64,000 bases of DNA from Vescimonas coprocola (GCF_018408575.1 NZ_AP023418.1:1330415-1394414); one strand, 5' to 3'; numbered from the stretch's first letter, positions 53,238 to 62,392 are shown. Notes: generated from the sequence alone by a model not told the origin. A program made the numbers and translations.

Positions 53238-54305
53238 TCAGTTCAGCACAAAACGCATGGACACCGGATTGTGATCCGACCACGCAAAGCCCGTGTCCTC
53301 CACCACAGCCTGCTCCACGGTGACGTTGTCCGACACCACGAAGCCGTCCACCGTCAGCACGTACTGTCCCTCGTGATACGGAGCGTCGGCGTTGCGGCAG
53401 CTGGGGACGGGGTCCGTCTCGTCCAGCGGAGCCACCAGCGACAGATTGGTGCCGTCCCAGATACCCTCCGGCAGGGGCTGCGCCCAGGTGTAGCCCTCGG
53501 CAGAACCGCCGAAGATCTCCTCCGACTGGCCCAGCAGATCCTTATTGAAGTCGCCGCCGGCAATGCACCAGTTGCCCTTTTCATACTCCGCCTGCATATC
53601 CGCCCGCAGCAGCTCCAGCTGCTCCACAGCGATGGTACCGTCGGAGGTGTAGGCGGACAGATGGACATTATACAGCACCAGCTCCCGGCCGTCGGCAGCG
53701 GGGATGCGGTGGACGCTGTAACACCGATCCAGATCCACCAGCTTCATCACACCGGCCTCGATGGGCAGCTCCACCCGCCGGGTCTCGGTGATGCCGAAGG
53801 AGGAGAGGGTCAGCAGACCCGACACGGACTTGCCGTGGGGCTGGTCCAGCGGGTAGAACAGATACGGCGAGTCGTAGTTCTGCGCCCAGGTATAACCCAG
53901 CCCCGGCAGCTGCGCCGTCAGCATGGTGCCCTCATCCACGTGGTAACTGCGGGTGGAGTCCCGGTCCACCTCCTGCAACAGGTACAGGTCGGCATCCTGC
54001 TGCTGCAAAAACGCCCCGATGCGCTCGATATTGGCGGTAAGCCGCTCCTCAGACCATGCACGGGACTCCGTGCCGCCGTCCATGAAGAAGCTGTAATCGT
54101 CCTCATAAGCGCCGAAGCCGATATTATAGGAGAGGATGCCGTACTCCTTCCCCGCCTCCACGGTGGCAGCGGCGTTCCGCTCCACCGTCAGCTCCTGATT
54201 CCCGATGCGGTGATAGTCGATGAACACATAGGCCACGTACCCCAGCACCACCACCAGCAGCGCCAGCACCACAGCCAGCACGATCTTCCAAGCTTTTTTC
54301 AACAA
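53238..54305 (-). CDS. Endonuclease/exonuclease/phosphatase-family protein
   Basis: The 355-residue protein has an N-terminal membrane helix (about 8-30), then an EEP fold: LSYNIGFGAY at about 56, LLQEVDRDS at about 110, ELVLYNVHLSAYTSD, CIAGGDFNKDL near 250 and the terminal SDHNPVSMRFVLN (about 343-355). It is probably an extracytoplasmic metal-dependent hydrolase; the substrate is unknown. TTG start at 54305 with GAGGGGGAAGC. It is divergent from the rhomboid gene. Confidence 0.85.
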   Translation of the reverse strand: MLKKAWKIVLAVVLALLVVVLGYVAYVFIDYHRIGNQELTVERNAAATVEAGKEYGILSYNIGFGAYEDDYSFFMDGGTESRAWSEERLTANIERIGAFLQQQDADLYLLQEVDRDSTRSYHVDEGTMLTAQLPGLGYTWAQNYDSPYLFYPLDQPHGKSVSGLLTLSSFGITETRRVELPIEAGVMKLVDLDRCYSVHRIPAADGRELVLYNVHLSAYTSDGTIAVEQLELLRADMQAEYEKGNWCIAGGDFNKDLLGQSEEIFGGSAEGYTWAQPLPEGIWDGTNLSLVAPLDETDPVPSCRNADAPYHEGQYVLTVDGFVVSDNVTVEQAVVEDTGFAWSDHNPVSMRFVLN

Positions 54306-54319
54306 TGCTTCCCCCTCGG

Positions 54320-54348
54320 TTTACAAATTTGGATAAATCTATTATAAT
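54320..54348 (+). promoter_or_regulatory. Promoter of the rhomboid gene
   Basis: TTTACA (54320-54325), 17-nt spacer, TATAAT (54343-54348), 33 nt before the GTG. Confidence 0.7.
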
Positions 54349-54381
54349 CGAAACATTCCCATTTGGAAAGAGGTATGATGC

Positions 54382-54954
54382 GTGAAAAAACTGGTGATCC
54401 GATTCAATGCCCCGGTGGTGCTGCTGTTTGCCCTGCTGAGCCTGCTGGTCCTGCTGCTGGACGGCTGGACAGGCGGCGTCAGCACCACCCGGTTCTTCTG
54501 TGTATACCGATCGTCGCTGGCGGACCCGCTGACCTATGTACGCTTCTTCGGCCATGTGCTGGGCCACTCCGGTTACAGCCACTACATGAACAATATGCTG
54601 CTGCTATTGCTGGTGGGGCCGGGCTTGGAGGAAAAGTACGGCAGCCGCAACCTGCTGATGACCATTCTGGTAACGGCTCTGGTGACGGGACTGGTGCAGT
54701 TCATCTTCTTCCCCGGTACGGCGCTGCTGGGAGCCAGCGGTGTGGTGTTCATGATGATCGTGCTGAACTCCTTCACCGAGATGCGCCGGGGCGGCATCCC
54801 TCTGACCATGCTGCTGGTGGTGGCCCTGTATCTGGGCAACGAGGTGGTGGACGGTCTCTCCGAGAGCGACAACATCTCCCAGATGACCCACATCGTGGGC
54901 GGTCTCTGCGGCATCGTGTTCGGTTTCTCTCTGGCCCGTGCCAAAAAGAGATGA
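54382..54954 (+). CDS. Rhomboid-family intramembrane protease
   Basis: The 190-residue membrane protein has about six helices. The catalytic Ser is in LLGASGVVFMM at about 116, and the His in MTHIVGGLCGI at about 172. HVLGHSGYSHYMNNM at about 55-69 is the conserved N-terminal His/Asn segment. It cleaves membrane proteins within the bilayer; substrates are unknown. Start is GTG at 54382 with GAAAGAGG upstream. Confidence 0.9.
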   Translation: MKKLVIRFNAPVVLLFALLSLLVLLLDGWTGGVSTTRFFCVYRSSLADPLTYVRFFGHVLGHSGYSHYMNNMLLLLLVGPGLEEKYGSRNLLMTILVTALVTGLVQFIFFPGTALLGASGVVFMMIVLNSFTEMRRGGIPLTMLLVVALYLGNEVVDGLSESDNISQMTHIVGGLCGIVFGFSLARAKKR

Positions 54955-54961
54955 TCCCTAT

Positions 54962-55001
54962 AAAAAAGATGCGGAAGCCATATGACTTCCGCATCTTTTT
55001 T
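54962..55001. terminator. Bidirectional terminator between rhomboid and the ArsR-AraC gene
   Basis: AAAAAAGATGCGGAAG pairs with CTTCCGCATCTTTTTT around 8 nt. It overlaps the last bases of the minus-strand regulator. Confidence 0.88.
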
Positions 55002-55764
55002 ACGCCTGCTTATGGAGCCTTCGATACTCCGTGGGCAACATGGAAAATGCTTTTTTGAACTCCGAGGTGAACTTGCTCTGGCTCTCATAGCCCACGGTCC
55101 GGGCGACCTGAGCCACGCTGTCGTCGCTCTCCAGCAGCAGAGCGGAGGCCCGCTCCATGCGGTGCTGGCGGATATGGGCGGCGATGGAGCTGCCGTACAC
55201 CTCCTTGAACAGTTCCTTCATGGTGGAGGGGTTCATGAGAAACTGCCGGGACAGCTGCTCGATGGTGATGCGGCTGTCCAGATGCTCCGTCAGGAACCGA
55301 TGGACCTGCCGGATGACCTCCAGCTGCTCCGCCGGACAGCTACCGCAGTAGTCGTGCTGATCCAGCGGTGGCAGATGGGGCGCACCGGACACCAGCTGGC
55401 TGTCCGACTGGGGACACGTCACCTCCACCGTGCGCTCGATGATCTGGTGCAGCAGCTGGGCCACCTCCGTATCCGCCGCCCGGTAGTAGACCTCCTTCCC
55501 CACCCGGCGGCTGACGATGAGGCCGCTGTCCTTCAGCTGCCGCAGATGGTGGGAGGCGGCGGGGCTGCTCATACCCACCAGCGCCGATAGATTCATGACG
55601 CACTCCTCACAGTGGCACAGCAGCCAGAAGATCCGCACCCGGCTGTTATCCGACAGCAGGCGGCAGAGATTGGCCACCTCCTGAAAGCTCTCCGGCTCCT
55701 GAATGAAGCTTCGCAGCCGCTCCAACCGTTGCTGGTTCTCGTGATGATGGGGCAGTTCCCCCAT
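55000..55764 (-). CDS. ArsR-AraC fusion metal-responsive regulator
   Basis: The 254-residue protein has an ArsR winged-helix at about 25-105, with the CadC/ArsR-type site CHCEEC (50-55) and MSSPAASHHLRQLKDSGLIV. A linker contains YCGSC (139-143), and a C-terminal AraC domain (about 150-254) follows with TIEQLSRQFLMNPSTMKELF and DDSVAQVARTVGYESQSKF. The Cys residues suggest Zn/Cd/Pb sensing. It is divergent from the HMA/P1B-ATPase genes and probably controls them. Start 55764 has GGGAG; the longer frame is not supported. Confidence 0.88.
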   Translation of the reverse strand: MGELPHHHENQQRLERLRSFIQEPESFQEVANLCRLLSDNSRVRIFWLLCHCEECVMNLSALVGMSSPAASHHLRQLKDSGLIVSRRVGKEVYYRAADTEVAQLLHQIIERTVEVTCPQSDSQLVSGAPHLPPLDQHDYCGSCPAEQLEVIRQVHRFLTEHLDSRITIEQLSRQFLMNPSTMKELFKEVYGSSIAAHIRQHRMERASALLLESDDSVAQVARTVGYESQSKFTSEFKKAFSMLPTEYRRLHKQA

Positions 55765-55833
55765 GGTTCTCCCGCCTTTCTGTTCCGTTTGGAAGGACTT
55801 TTCGCCCGTTTGGAAGGGAAGCGTCTTTCCGCA

Positions 55834-55892
55834 TTGACTTTCTCGTCGGCATCTATTATAGTACAATCATCAAGATTAAACAAGTGCTTAAT
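55834..55892 (+). promoter_or_regulatory. Promoter and operator-like site for the metal-efflux genes
   Basis: TTGACT (55834-55839), 17-nt spacer, TATAGT (55857-55862). Just downstream ATTAA-N8-TTAAT (55875-55892) is an inverted repeat in the position expected for ArsR/SmtB-family repressors. Confidence 0.65.
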
Positions 55893-55925
55893 GGTTGAAA
55901 GCCGCCGCACGGAAGGAGCATTTTT

Positions 55926-56144
55926 ATGAAAAAGACCTATCAGATCGAAGTGGACTGTGCCAACTGCGCCAACCTCATGGAGGAGGCCACCAAAAAGACC
56001 GAGGGCGTGCAGGACGCCGTGGTGAACTTCATGACCCAGAAGATGATCGTGGAGTTTGCCGAGGGCAGCGACCCCAAGACCGTCATGAAGGCGGTACTGA
56101 AAAACTGCAAAAAGGTCGAGGACGACTGCGAGATCTATCTGTAA
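55926..56144 (+). CDS. Small heavy-metal-associated (HMA) protein
   Basis: The 72-residue ferredoxin-like HMA domain begins MKKTYQIEVDCANCANLMEE, with metal-binding CxxC at 11-14 (CANC). It probably chaperones a divalent or monovalent metal to the P1B-ATPase encoded 55 nt downstream, which has no HMA domain of its own. RBS GGAAGGAG. Confidence 0.88.
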   Translation: MKKTYQIEVDCANCANLMEEATKKTEGVQDAVVNFMTQKMIVEFAEGSDPKTVMKAVLKNCKKVEDDCEIYL

Positions 56145-56154
56145 GAAGCGAAAT

Positions 56155-56181
56155 GTGCCGGAGGACCTCCGGCACGTTTTA
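56155..56181 (+). terminator. Hairpin between HMA gene and P1B-ATPase
   Basis: GTGCCGGAGG and CCTCCGGCAC (56155-56175) are perfect arms, followed by GTTTTA. It may attenuate or process the transcript between the two genes. Confidence 0.55.
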
Positions 56182-56199
56182 TGAAAGGACGTGACCGAC

Positions 56200-58077
56200 A
56201 TGACAAAGAAGCAGAAGAAGGTCCTCTGGCGCATCATTGCCACTGCGGTGCTGGTGGCCGTGGTGAAGCTCTTCTCCATCGGCGGCGTGGCCGGGACGGT
56301 GCTGTATTTGGCTGCCTATCTCATCATCGGCTATGATATTCTCCGCAAGGCCTTCCGGGGCATCATCAAGGGCCAGGTGTTCGACGAGAACTTCCTGATG
56401 GCGGTGGCCACCGTGGGTGCCATTGCACTGGCCGTCTACGAGAAAAGCGGCGACTATCTGGAGGCCGTGGCCGTGATGCTGTTCTATCAGATCGGCGAGC
56501 TGTTCCAGAGCTACGCCGTGGGCAAGAGCCGCCGCAGCATCACCGCCCTGATGGACATTCGCCCGGATTATGCCAACATTGAGCAGGACGGCAAGCTGGT
56601 GCAGGTGGACCCGGATGACGTGGCTGTGGGCAGCATCATCGTGGTGCAGCCCGGCGAGAAGATCCCGCTGGACGGCGTAGTGACGGAGGGCAGCTCTACC
56701 CTGAATACCGCCGCCCTCACCGGTGAGAGCCTGCCCCGTGATGCCGCCGTCGGCGACGAGGTCATCAGCGGCTGCGTCAATATGACGGGCGTGCTGAAGA
56801 TCCGCACCACCAAGGCCTTCGGTGAATCTACCGTCTCCAAAATTCTGGAGCTGGTGGAGAACTCCAGCTCCCACAAATCCCGCTCCGAGAACTTCATCTC
56901 CAAATTTGCCCGCATCTACACCCCCGCCGTCTGCATCGGCGCTCTGGTGCTGGCGGTGCTGCCGCCGGTGGTGCGGCTGGTCATGGGCCTCAGCGGCGAC
57001 TGGGGCACTTGGGTCTACCGCGCCCTGACCTTCCTGGTCATCAGCTGCCCCTGTGCGCTGGTCATCAGCATCCCCCTGAGCTTCTTCGCCGGACTGGGCG
57101 GTGCCAGCCGGGCCGGTGTGCTGGTGAAGGGCTCCAACTATCTGGAGACCCTCTCCAAAACCCGTGTGGTGGTCTTTGACAAGACCGGCACCCTGACCCA
57201 GGGCGTCTTTGACGTCACCGGCGTTCACCACAACACCATGCCCCAGAAGAAGGTTCTGGAGTACGCCGCTCTGGCGGAGTGCGCCTCCTCCCATCCCATC
57301 AGCAAGAGCCTCCAGCGTGCCTACGGCGGCGAGATCGACCGCCACCGTGTCACGGACGTGCAGGAGATCAGCGGCAATGGCATCACCGCCAAGGTGGACG
57401 GCACCGACGTAGCCGTGGGCAACAGCAAGCTCATGGACCGGCTGGGCATTGCGTGGCACGACTGCCATAGCGTCGGCACCATCATCCATCTGGCCATCGA
57501 CGGTCAGTACGCCGGCCACATCGTCATTTCCGACGTGGTGAAGCCCCACGCCAAGGAGGCCATTGCCGCCCTGAAGCGGGCGGGCGTGGAAAAGACCGTC
57601 ATGCTCACCGGCGATATCCGGCGGGTGGCCGACCACGTGGCCGAAGAGTTGGGCGTGGACGAGGTACACAGCGAGCTTCTGCCTGCGGACAAGGTAGCGC
57701 AGGTGGAGCGCCTGCTGAGCAACGCCGACGGCAAGCTGGCCTTCGTGGGCGACGGCATCAACGATGCCCCGGTGCTGTCCCGTGCCGATATCGGCATCGC
57801 CATGGGTGCCATGGGCTCCGATGCCGCCATTGAGGCGGCGGACGTGGTGCTGATGGACGACGATCCTCTGAAGATCGCCAAGGCCATCCGCATCTCCCGC
57901 AAGTGCCTGCGGATCGTGTACGAGAACATCGTGTTTGCGCTGGGCATCAAGGGCCTGTGTCTGGTACTGGGCGCCATGGGCATCGCCAATATGTGGGCAG
58001 CCATCTTTGCCGACGTGGGCGTCATGGTCATCGCCGTGCTGAATGCCATCCGTGCCCTACAGGTGAAGAATTTATGA
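56200..58077 (+). CDS. cadA: Heavy-metal P1B-type ATPase (Zn/Cd/Pb type)
   Basis: The 625-residue pump has no N-terminal HMA domain; the first helix starts at about 11. It has the actuator TGESLPRD, SCPCALVIS CPC motif in helix 6, phosphorylation DKTGTLTQGVFD, the SSHPISKSL (HP) motif and GDGINDAPVLSRADIGIAMG. The CPC motif fits Zn/Cd/Pb export. I choose ATG 56200 over GTG 56191 because AAAGGA sits 1 nt from the GTG. It is probably co-transcribed with the HMA gene. Confidence 0.93.
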   Translation: MTKKQKKVLWRIIATAVLVAVVKLFSIGGVAGTVLYLAAYLIIGYDILRKAFRGIIKGQVFDENFLMAVATVGAIALAVYEKSGDYLEAVAVMLFYQIGELFQSYAVGKSRRSITALMDIRPDYANIEQDGKLVQVDPDDVAVGSIIVVQPGEKIPLDGVVTEGSSTLNTAALTGESLPRDAAVGDEVISGCVNMTGVLKIRTTKAFGESTVSKILELVENSSSHKSRSENFISKFARIYTPAVCIGALVLAVLPPVVRLVMGLSGDWGTWVYRALTFLVISCPCALVISIPLSFFAGLGGASRAGVLVKGSNYLETLSKTRVVVFDKTGTLTQGVFDVTGVHHNTMPQKKVLEYAALAECASSHPISKSLQRAYGGEIDRHRVTDVQEISGNGITAKVDGTDVAVGNSKLMDRLGIAWHDCHSVGTIIHLAIDGQYAGHIVISDVVKPHAKEAIAALKRAGVEKTVMLTGDIRRVADHVAEELGVDEVHSELLPADKVAQVERLLSNADGKLAFVGDGINDAPVLSRADIGIAMGAMGSDAAIEAADVVLMDDDPLKIAKAIRISRKCLRIVYENIVFALGIKGLCLVLGAMGIANMWAAIFADVGVMVIAVLNAIRALQVKNL

Positions 58078-58081
58078 CAGC

Positions 58082-58118
58082 AAAAGGGACGTCCGGTTAT
58101 CCGGACGTCCCTTTTGCT
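58082..58118. terminator. Bidirectional terminator between cadA and the MATE gene
   Basis: AAAAGGGACGTCCGG pairs with CCGGACGTCCCTTTT around TTAT; A and T runs flank it. Confidence 0.9.
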
Positions 58119-58131
58119 TATGTGAAAGGCT

Positions 58132-59487
58132 TCAGTGCATCTTCTGGAACGAATGGACCCAGTCGGCCTTCAGATAATACAGCAGAAACACCACGCAGCT
58201 GAGACACCACGTAATGGGGTATGCCCAGAAGATGGTGATAATATCCGGCCACACCTTCAGCGCCAGCGTGATATACGTCACACGGATGACGCACCAGCAC
58301 ACCAGCATGGTGTACATGGGCATCTTGGCCCGGCCCGCTCCCCGCATCACGGCGGAGATGCTGTGGGCGAAGGCCAGTGCAAAGTAGAACAGCGCCTCCG
58401 TCCGGGTCTGCCGTACGCCGATGGCGATGACCGCCGGGTCATCATTGAACAGGGCGATGGCATAGGGGGCCACCAGCAGTAGTGTCAATCCGATAAGCTC
58501 CGCCAGCAGCATGGAGCAGGTGAAGCCCACCCGTGCCCCCCTCTTGGCCCGTTCATACTGCCCTGCGCCCAGATTCTGCCCCGTAAAGGTAGTCAGTGCC
58601 ATGGCAAAGGAGGTGATGGGCAGGAACACAAAGCCCTCCACCTTGGCGTAGGAGCCGCAGCCCGCCATGGCATCGGAGCCGAAGGTGTTGATGTTGGACT
58701 GCACCACCACGTTGGCGATGGCGATGATGGAGTTCTGCACACCGGAGGGGATGCCCTGCGCCGTGATCTGCTTGAGCATCGGCAGCTCGAAGCGGATGCG
58801 CTTGGGAACCAGCCGATAGGGGCCGTCCGCCTGCATCAGCTTCCGGAAGCACAGCACAGCACTGACCATCTGGCTCACCACCGTGGCGATGGCGGCGCCG
58901 TTGACACCCCATTTCAGCGCTCCCACGAAGATCAGATCCAACGTCACATTGGTGATGGAGGAGATGATGAGGTAGCGCAGGGGACTGCGGCTGTCGCCCA
59001 CCGCCTGCAAAATGCCCATACAGGCGTTGTAGACGATCATAAAGAGGCTGCCCATGAAGTACAATCGGAAATATTGGATGGACTGGGGCAGCACGTCCTC
59101 CGGCGTCCGCATCCACACCAGGATCTGGGGGGTCAGGAAGATGCCCACCAGCATCAGCAAAACGCCGCAGACCATGGCGAAGGCCAGATCGGTATGCACC
59201 GCCGCCTCCAGCCGATCATAGCACTTGGCGCCGAAATAGCGGCTGATGATAACGCCGGCCCCCACAAACAGGCCCATAAAAAAGCCCGTCATCATAAAGA
59301 TGAGGTTCCCGCTGCTGGACACCGCCGCCAGGGCGTCCTTGCCCACAAATTTTCCTACAATGATGCTGTCCGCCGTGTTATACAGCTGCTGACAGAGATT
59401 GCCTAAAAACAGCGGCAGGGCAAAATACGCCAGTTGCTTCCAAATGACGCCCTGCGTCATGTCCATGCTCTGGTTTTTGCTCTTCAA
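58132..59487 (-). CDS. MATE-family efflux transporter
   Basis: The 451-residue transporter has twelve helices in two repeats: PLFLGNLCQQLYNTADSIIV in the first and FVFLPITSFAMALTTFTGQN in the second. It exports drugs or cations by Na+ or H+ exchange. I choose TTG at 59487 because GAGAGGGG lies 7 nt upstream; an ATG at 59466 is the alternative. Confidence 0.9.
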   Translation of the reverse strand: MKSKNQSMDMTQGVIWKQLAYFALPLFLGNLCQQLYNTADSIIVGKFVGKDALAAVSSSGNLIFMMTGFFMGLFVGAGVIISRYFGAKCYDRLEAAVHTDLAFAMVCGVLLMLVGIFLTPQILVWMRTPEDVLPQSIQYFRLYFMGSLFMIVYNACMGILQAVGDSRSPLRYLIISSITNVTLDLIFVGALKWGVNGAAIATVVSQMVSAVLCFRKLMQADGPYRLVPKRIRFELPMLKQITAQGIPSGVQNSIIAIANVVVQSNINTFGSDAMAGCGSYAKVEGFVFLPITSFAMALTTFTGQNLGAGQYERAKRGARVGFTCSMLLAELIGLTLLLVAPYAIALFNDDPAVIAIGVRQTRTEALFYFALAFAHSISAVMRGAGRAKMPMYTMLVCWCVIRVTYITLALKVWPDIITIFWAYPITWCLSCVVFLLYYLKADWVHSFQKMH

Positions 59488-59683
59488 TTCGGCACCCCTC
59501 TCCTTTGGATAAAATTTCTTTACAGTCCGTTTATTATACCGCCGCTTTTTCAAAAGGTCAAGAGACAGCAACACATCCCCGCACATTGTATACAACCGAC
59601 GCACAGTGCCGCTTTTCCCACGTTTTCGCCGCTTTGCCGGATTTGGAAGCCTTTTTTCTCCTCTTTTCCGGCATATCCCCGCA

Positions 59684-59711
59684 TTGACAAATTTCCCTTA
59701 CGCCGTATAAT
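59684..59711 (+). promoter_or_regulatory. Promoter of the CBS-PPase gene
   Basis: TTGACA (59684-59689), 16-nt spacer, TATAAT (59706-59711), 53 nt upstream of the start. Confidence 0.75.
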
Positions 59712-59763
59712 AATTATAATCAGTACATGAATCACTCCCACGGAACAAAAAAGGAGCTATTGT

Positions 59764-61374
59764 ATGAACGAGATCTATGTGGTCGGGCATCGGAACCCCG
59801 ACACGGATTCTATCGTGGCTGCCATGTCCTATGCCGCTCTGCGGAATGCTCTGGGCGACCGGGACTACGTGGCAGCCTATCTGGGCCACGTCAGCGACGA
59901 GACCCAGCGTCTGCTGGATCGCTTCGGTCTCCAGCCACCCCAGCTGATCCAAAATGTCCGCACACAGGTGGCGGATCTGGATTATGATACGCCGCCTGCC
60001 CTGAACGCCACCGTCACCATGGACCGAGCATGGCACATCATGCGGGAACAGCGGATATCCGCCATCCCCGTGGTCAACGAGGACGGCACCTTGTATGGGA
60101 CCCTCTCCGCCGGCGACATCGCCACCTACAGCATGAACACCATCAGTGAGCCACGCGTGGAGGCACTGCCCCTGTTCAATCTTCTGAGCGTCATCGAGGG
60201 CCGTGTGCTCAACGACACCGGTGATCTGGTGGACTCTGTTACCGGCGACGTGGTCATTGCCCTGCCCCAGAGCTGCGAGAATCTGCTGTGGAACGGTCGG
60301 GAGCATATCGTCTTGTGCGGCGACCAGCCGGACATGATCCGCCGGGCGCTGGAGACCAATGTAGGCTGCCTGATCCTGTGCCAGACGGAGGTAGATCAAA
60401 CGCTGCTGGCAGACGCTCAAAATACCTGCATCATTTCCAGCCCCTACGATGCCAGCCGGGTGGCCCGTCTCATCTATCAGGCCATCCCCATCTCCCGCCC
60501 CTGCCACACTGACGACATCGTCTGCTTCCATCTGTCGGACTACATCGACGATGTGCGGGAAGTGGTGCTGAAGAGCCGCTACCGCTGCTACCCGGTGCTG
60601 GACCAGAACGAGAAGGTCGTCGGTACCCTGTCCCGGTATCACCTGCTGCGCCCCCGGCGCAAGCGTGTGGTGCTGGTGGACCACAATGAGCGGGCGCAGG
60701 CCGTACAGGGTCTGGATCAGGCGGAGATTCTGGAGATCATCGACCACCACCGTCTGGCGGATATCCAGACCACCCAGCCCATCCGGGTCCGCAACGAGCC
60801 GGTGGGCAGCACCAATACCATCATCACCGGAATGTATCAGGAGCACGGCGTCATGCCCTCCCCGGCTATGGCAGGCCTGATGGCAGCAGCCATTCTGTCC
60901 GATACTGTCATGTTCAAGTCCCCCACCTGCACCAAGCGGGATGTGGCCATGGCCGAGCGCATGGCCCGCATTGCCAACGTCTCCCTCAACGAGCTGGGCA
61001 AGCTTCTCTTCGATGGCAGCTTTGACGGTAAATCCGCCGAGGAGCTGCTGCACAGCGACTTCAAGGAGTTCCACATTGCCGAGCAGAATCTGGGCGTGGG
61101 CCAGATCACCTGTCTGGATTCCGAGGATATGCTCCAGCGCCGGGAGGAGTTTCTGGAGGCTATGCGCCACGATCAGACGGAGCACCACTACGACATGGTG
61201 ATCCTGATGCTGACGGACGTGCTGATGGAGGGTACGCAGCTGCTGTATGTGGGCAGCGACGACGTCATCCGCAATGCCTTCTCCGCCGAGCCCAAGGACA
61301 ACAGCCTGTTCCTGCCCAAGGTCATGAGCCGGAAAAAGCAGATCATCCCCATGCTCACCGCCCTCTGGGGCTGA
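59764..61374 (+). CDS. ppaC: Manganese-dependent inorganic pyrophosphatase with CBS/DRTGG domains
   Basis: The 536-residue family II enzyme has DHH-type metal motifs GHRNPDTDSI (about 8-17) and EIIDHHRLAD (about 325). CBS domain pairs (AWHIMREQRISAIPVVNEDG and RYRCYPVLDQNEKVVGTLS) flank a DRTGG-like segment (about 130-245). It hydrolyses PPi; the CBS domains bind adenine nucleotides. AAGGAGC precedes 59764. Confidence 0.93.
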   Translation: MNEIYVVGHRNPDTDSIVAAMSYAALRNALGDRDYVAAYLGHVSDETQRLLDRFGLQPPQLIQNVRTQVADLDYDTPPALNATVTMDRAWHIMREQRISAIPVVNEDGTLYGTLSAGDIATYSMNTISEPRVEALPLFNLLSVIEGRVLNDTGDLVDSVTGDVVIALPQSCENLLWNGREHIVLCGDQPDMIRRALETNVGCLILCQTEVDQTLLADAQNTCIISSPYDASRVARLIYQAIPISRPCHTDDIVCFHLSDYIDDVREVVLKSRYRCYPVLDQNEKVVGTLSRYHLLRPRRKRVVLVDHNERAQAVQGLDQAEILEIIDHHRLADIQTTQPIRVRNEPVGSTNTIITGMYQEHGVMPSPAMAGLMAAAILSDTVMFKSPTCTKRDVAMAERMARIANVSLNELGKLLFDGSFDGKSAEELLHSDFKEFHIAEQNLGVGQITCLDSEDMLQRREEFLEAMRHDQTEHHYDMVILMLTDVLMEGTQLLYVGSDDVIRNAFSAEPKDNSLFLPKVMSRKKQIIPMLTALWG

Positions 61375-61390
61375 TATCCCCGCACTTCAC

Positions 61391-61424
61391 ACAAGGACAG
61401 GCTCCCGCCTGTCCTTGTTTTTCT
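61391..61424 (+). terminator. Terminator of the CBS-PPase gene
   Basis: ACAAGGACAGGC pairs with GCCTGTCCTTGT around TCCC, followed by TTTTT. The T run overlaps the -35 of the next promoter. Confidence 0.88.
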
Positions 61425-61443
61425 CTCCATATCGTGCTATACT
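61415..61443 (+). promoter_or_regulatory. Promoter of the LOG gene
   Basis: TTGTTT (61415-61420), 17-nt spacer, TATACT (61438-61443), overlapping the upstream terminator's T run. Confidence 0.6.
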
Positions 61444-61472
61444 GACACAAATCACCCACGGAGGTATCGCCT

Positions 61473-62003
61473 ATGCACATCACCGTATATCTGGGCGCCA
61501 GCTGCGGCACCGACCCCCATCTGGCGCAGGCCGTCCGGGAACTGGGAGCATGGATCGGTGCCGCGGGCCACACACTGGTCTACGGCGGCTCCAAAACCGG
61601 ACTCATGGGCCTGCTGGCCCAAAGCGCACTGGCGCAGGGGGGCAGCGTCATCGGCGTGGAGCCGGAGTGCTTCATGGCGCAGGACCTGCAGCACGACGGC
61701 CTGACCCAACTCATCGTCACCCGAAGCATGGCGGAGCGTAAGAGCAGAATGATCCAGCTGGGGGACGCCTTCATCGCCTTCCCCGGCGGCACCGGCACAC
61801 TGGAGGAGATCACGGAGGTCATGTCGCAGGTATCGCTGGGCCAGCTGTCCGCCCCCTGCATCCTCTACGATCTGGACGGCTACTATCGCCACCTGAAAGC
61901 CCTTCTGGACCATATGATCGCCTCCGGGCTCTCCTCCCCGGAGCGCCAACAGGGCATCCACTTCGCCCGGAGTCTGTCTGAAATTCAGGCGCTGCTGTCC
62001 TGA
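61473..62003 (+). CDS. LOG-family nucleoside-monophosphate phosphoribohydrolase-like protein
   Basis: The 176-residue Rossmann protein has YLGASCGTDPHLAQAV at the start, VYGGSKTGLMG at about 37-47, MAERKSRM and the diagnostic AFPGGTGTLEEITE near 103-116. Family members release ribose-5-P from AMP-like nucleotides. A role in nucleotide salvage is inferred. The start has CGGAGG upstream. Confidence 0.9.
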   Translation: MHITVYLGASCGTDPHLAQAVRELGAWIGAAGHTLVYGGSKTGLMGLLAQSALAQGGSVIGVEPECFMAQDLQHDGLTQLIVTRSMAERKSRMIQLGDAFIAFPGGTGTLEEITEVMSQVSLGQLSAPCILYDLDGYYRHLKALLDHMIASGLSSPERQQGIHFARSLSEIQALLS

Positions 62004-62060
62004 TCTCCCATCGGGCCAAATCACCCCCTCTGTTCCAAAGTCTTCGACTTTGGAACAAAA

Positions 62061-62090
62061 AAGAGCCTGCCGGCTGGCAGGCTCTTTTTG
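62061..62090. terminator. Bidirectional terminator between the LOG gene and rpsR
   Basis: AGAGCCTGCC pairs with GGCAGGCTCT (62062-62082), with A run on the left and T run on the right. Confidence 0.9.
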
Positions 62091-62099
62091 ATGACCAAC

Positions 62100-62351
62100 T
62101 TACTCGGTAACGAAGGGCAGCAGAGCGATCTGACGGGCACGCTTGATGGCCTCGGTCAGCTGACGCTGATGCATAGCGCAGGTACCGGTGGTACGGCGGG
62201 GCAGGATCTTGGAGCGCTCGCTGATGAAGCGGCGCAGCTTGGCGGCATCCTTATAATCGATATGCTCGCACTTATCCACGCAGAACTGGCAAACCTTGCG
62301 GCGCTTACGGCCGTTGCCACGGGGCGCTCTATTTTCACGTTCCATAGCCAT
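62100..62351 (-). CDS. rpsR: 30S ribosomal protein S18
   Basis: The 83-residue protein has [20 protein letters not shown], with the four-Cys-type N-terminal cluster, and the S18 core [19 protein letters not shown]. It binds S6 in the 30S platform. It is third in rpsF-ssb-rpsR. AGGAGG precedes 62351. Confidence 0.97.
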   Translation of the reverse strand: MAMERENRAPRGNGRKRRKVCQFCVDKCEHIDYKDAAKLRRFISERSKILPRRTTGTCAMHQRQLTEAIKRARQIALLPFVTE

Positions 62352-62392
62352 GGAAAATTCCTCCTTATAAAGATTTCATGTGCCTTGGCACA

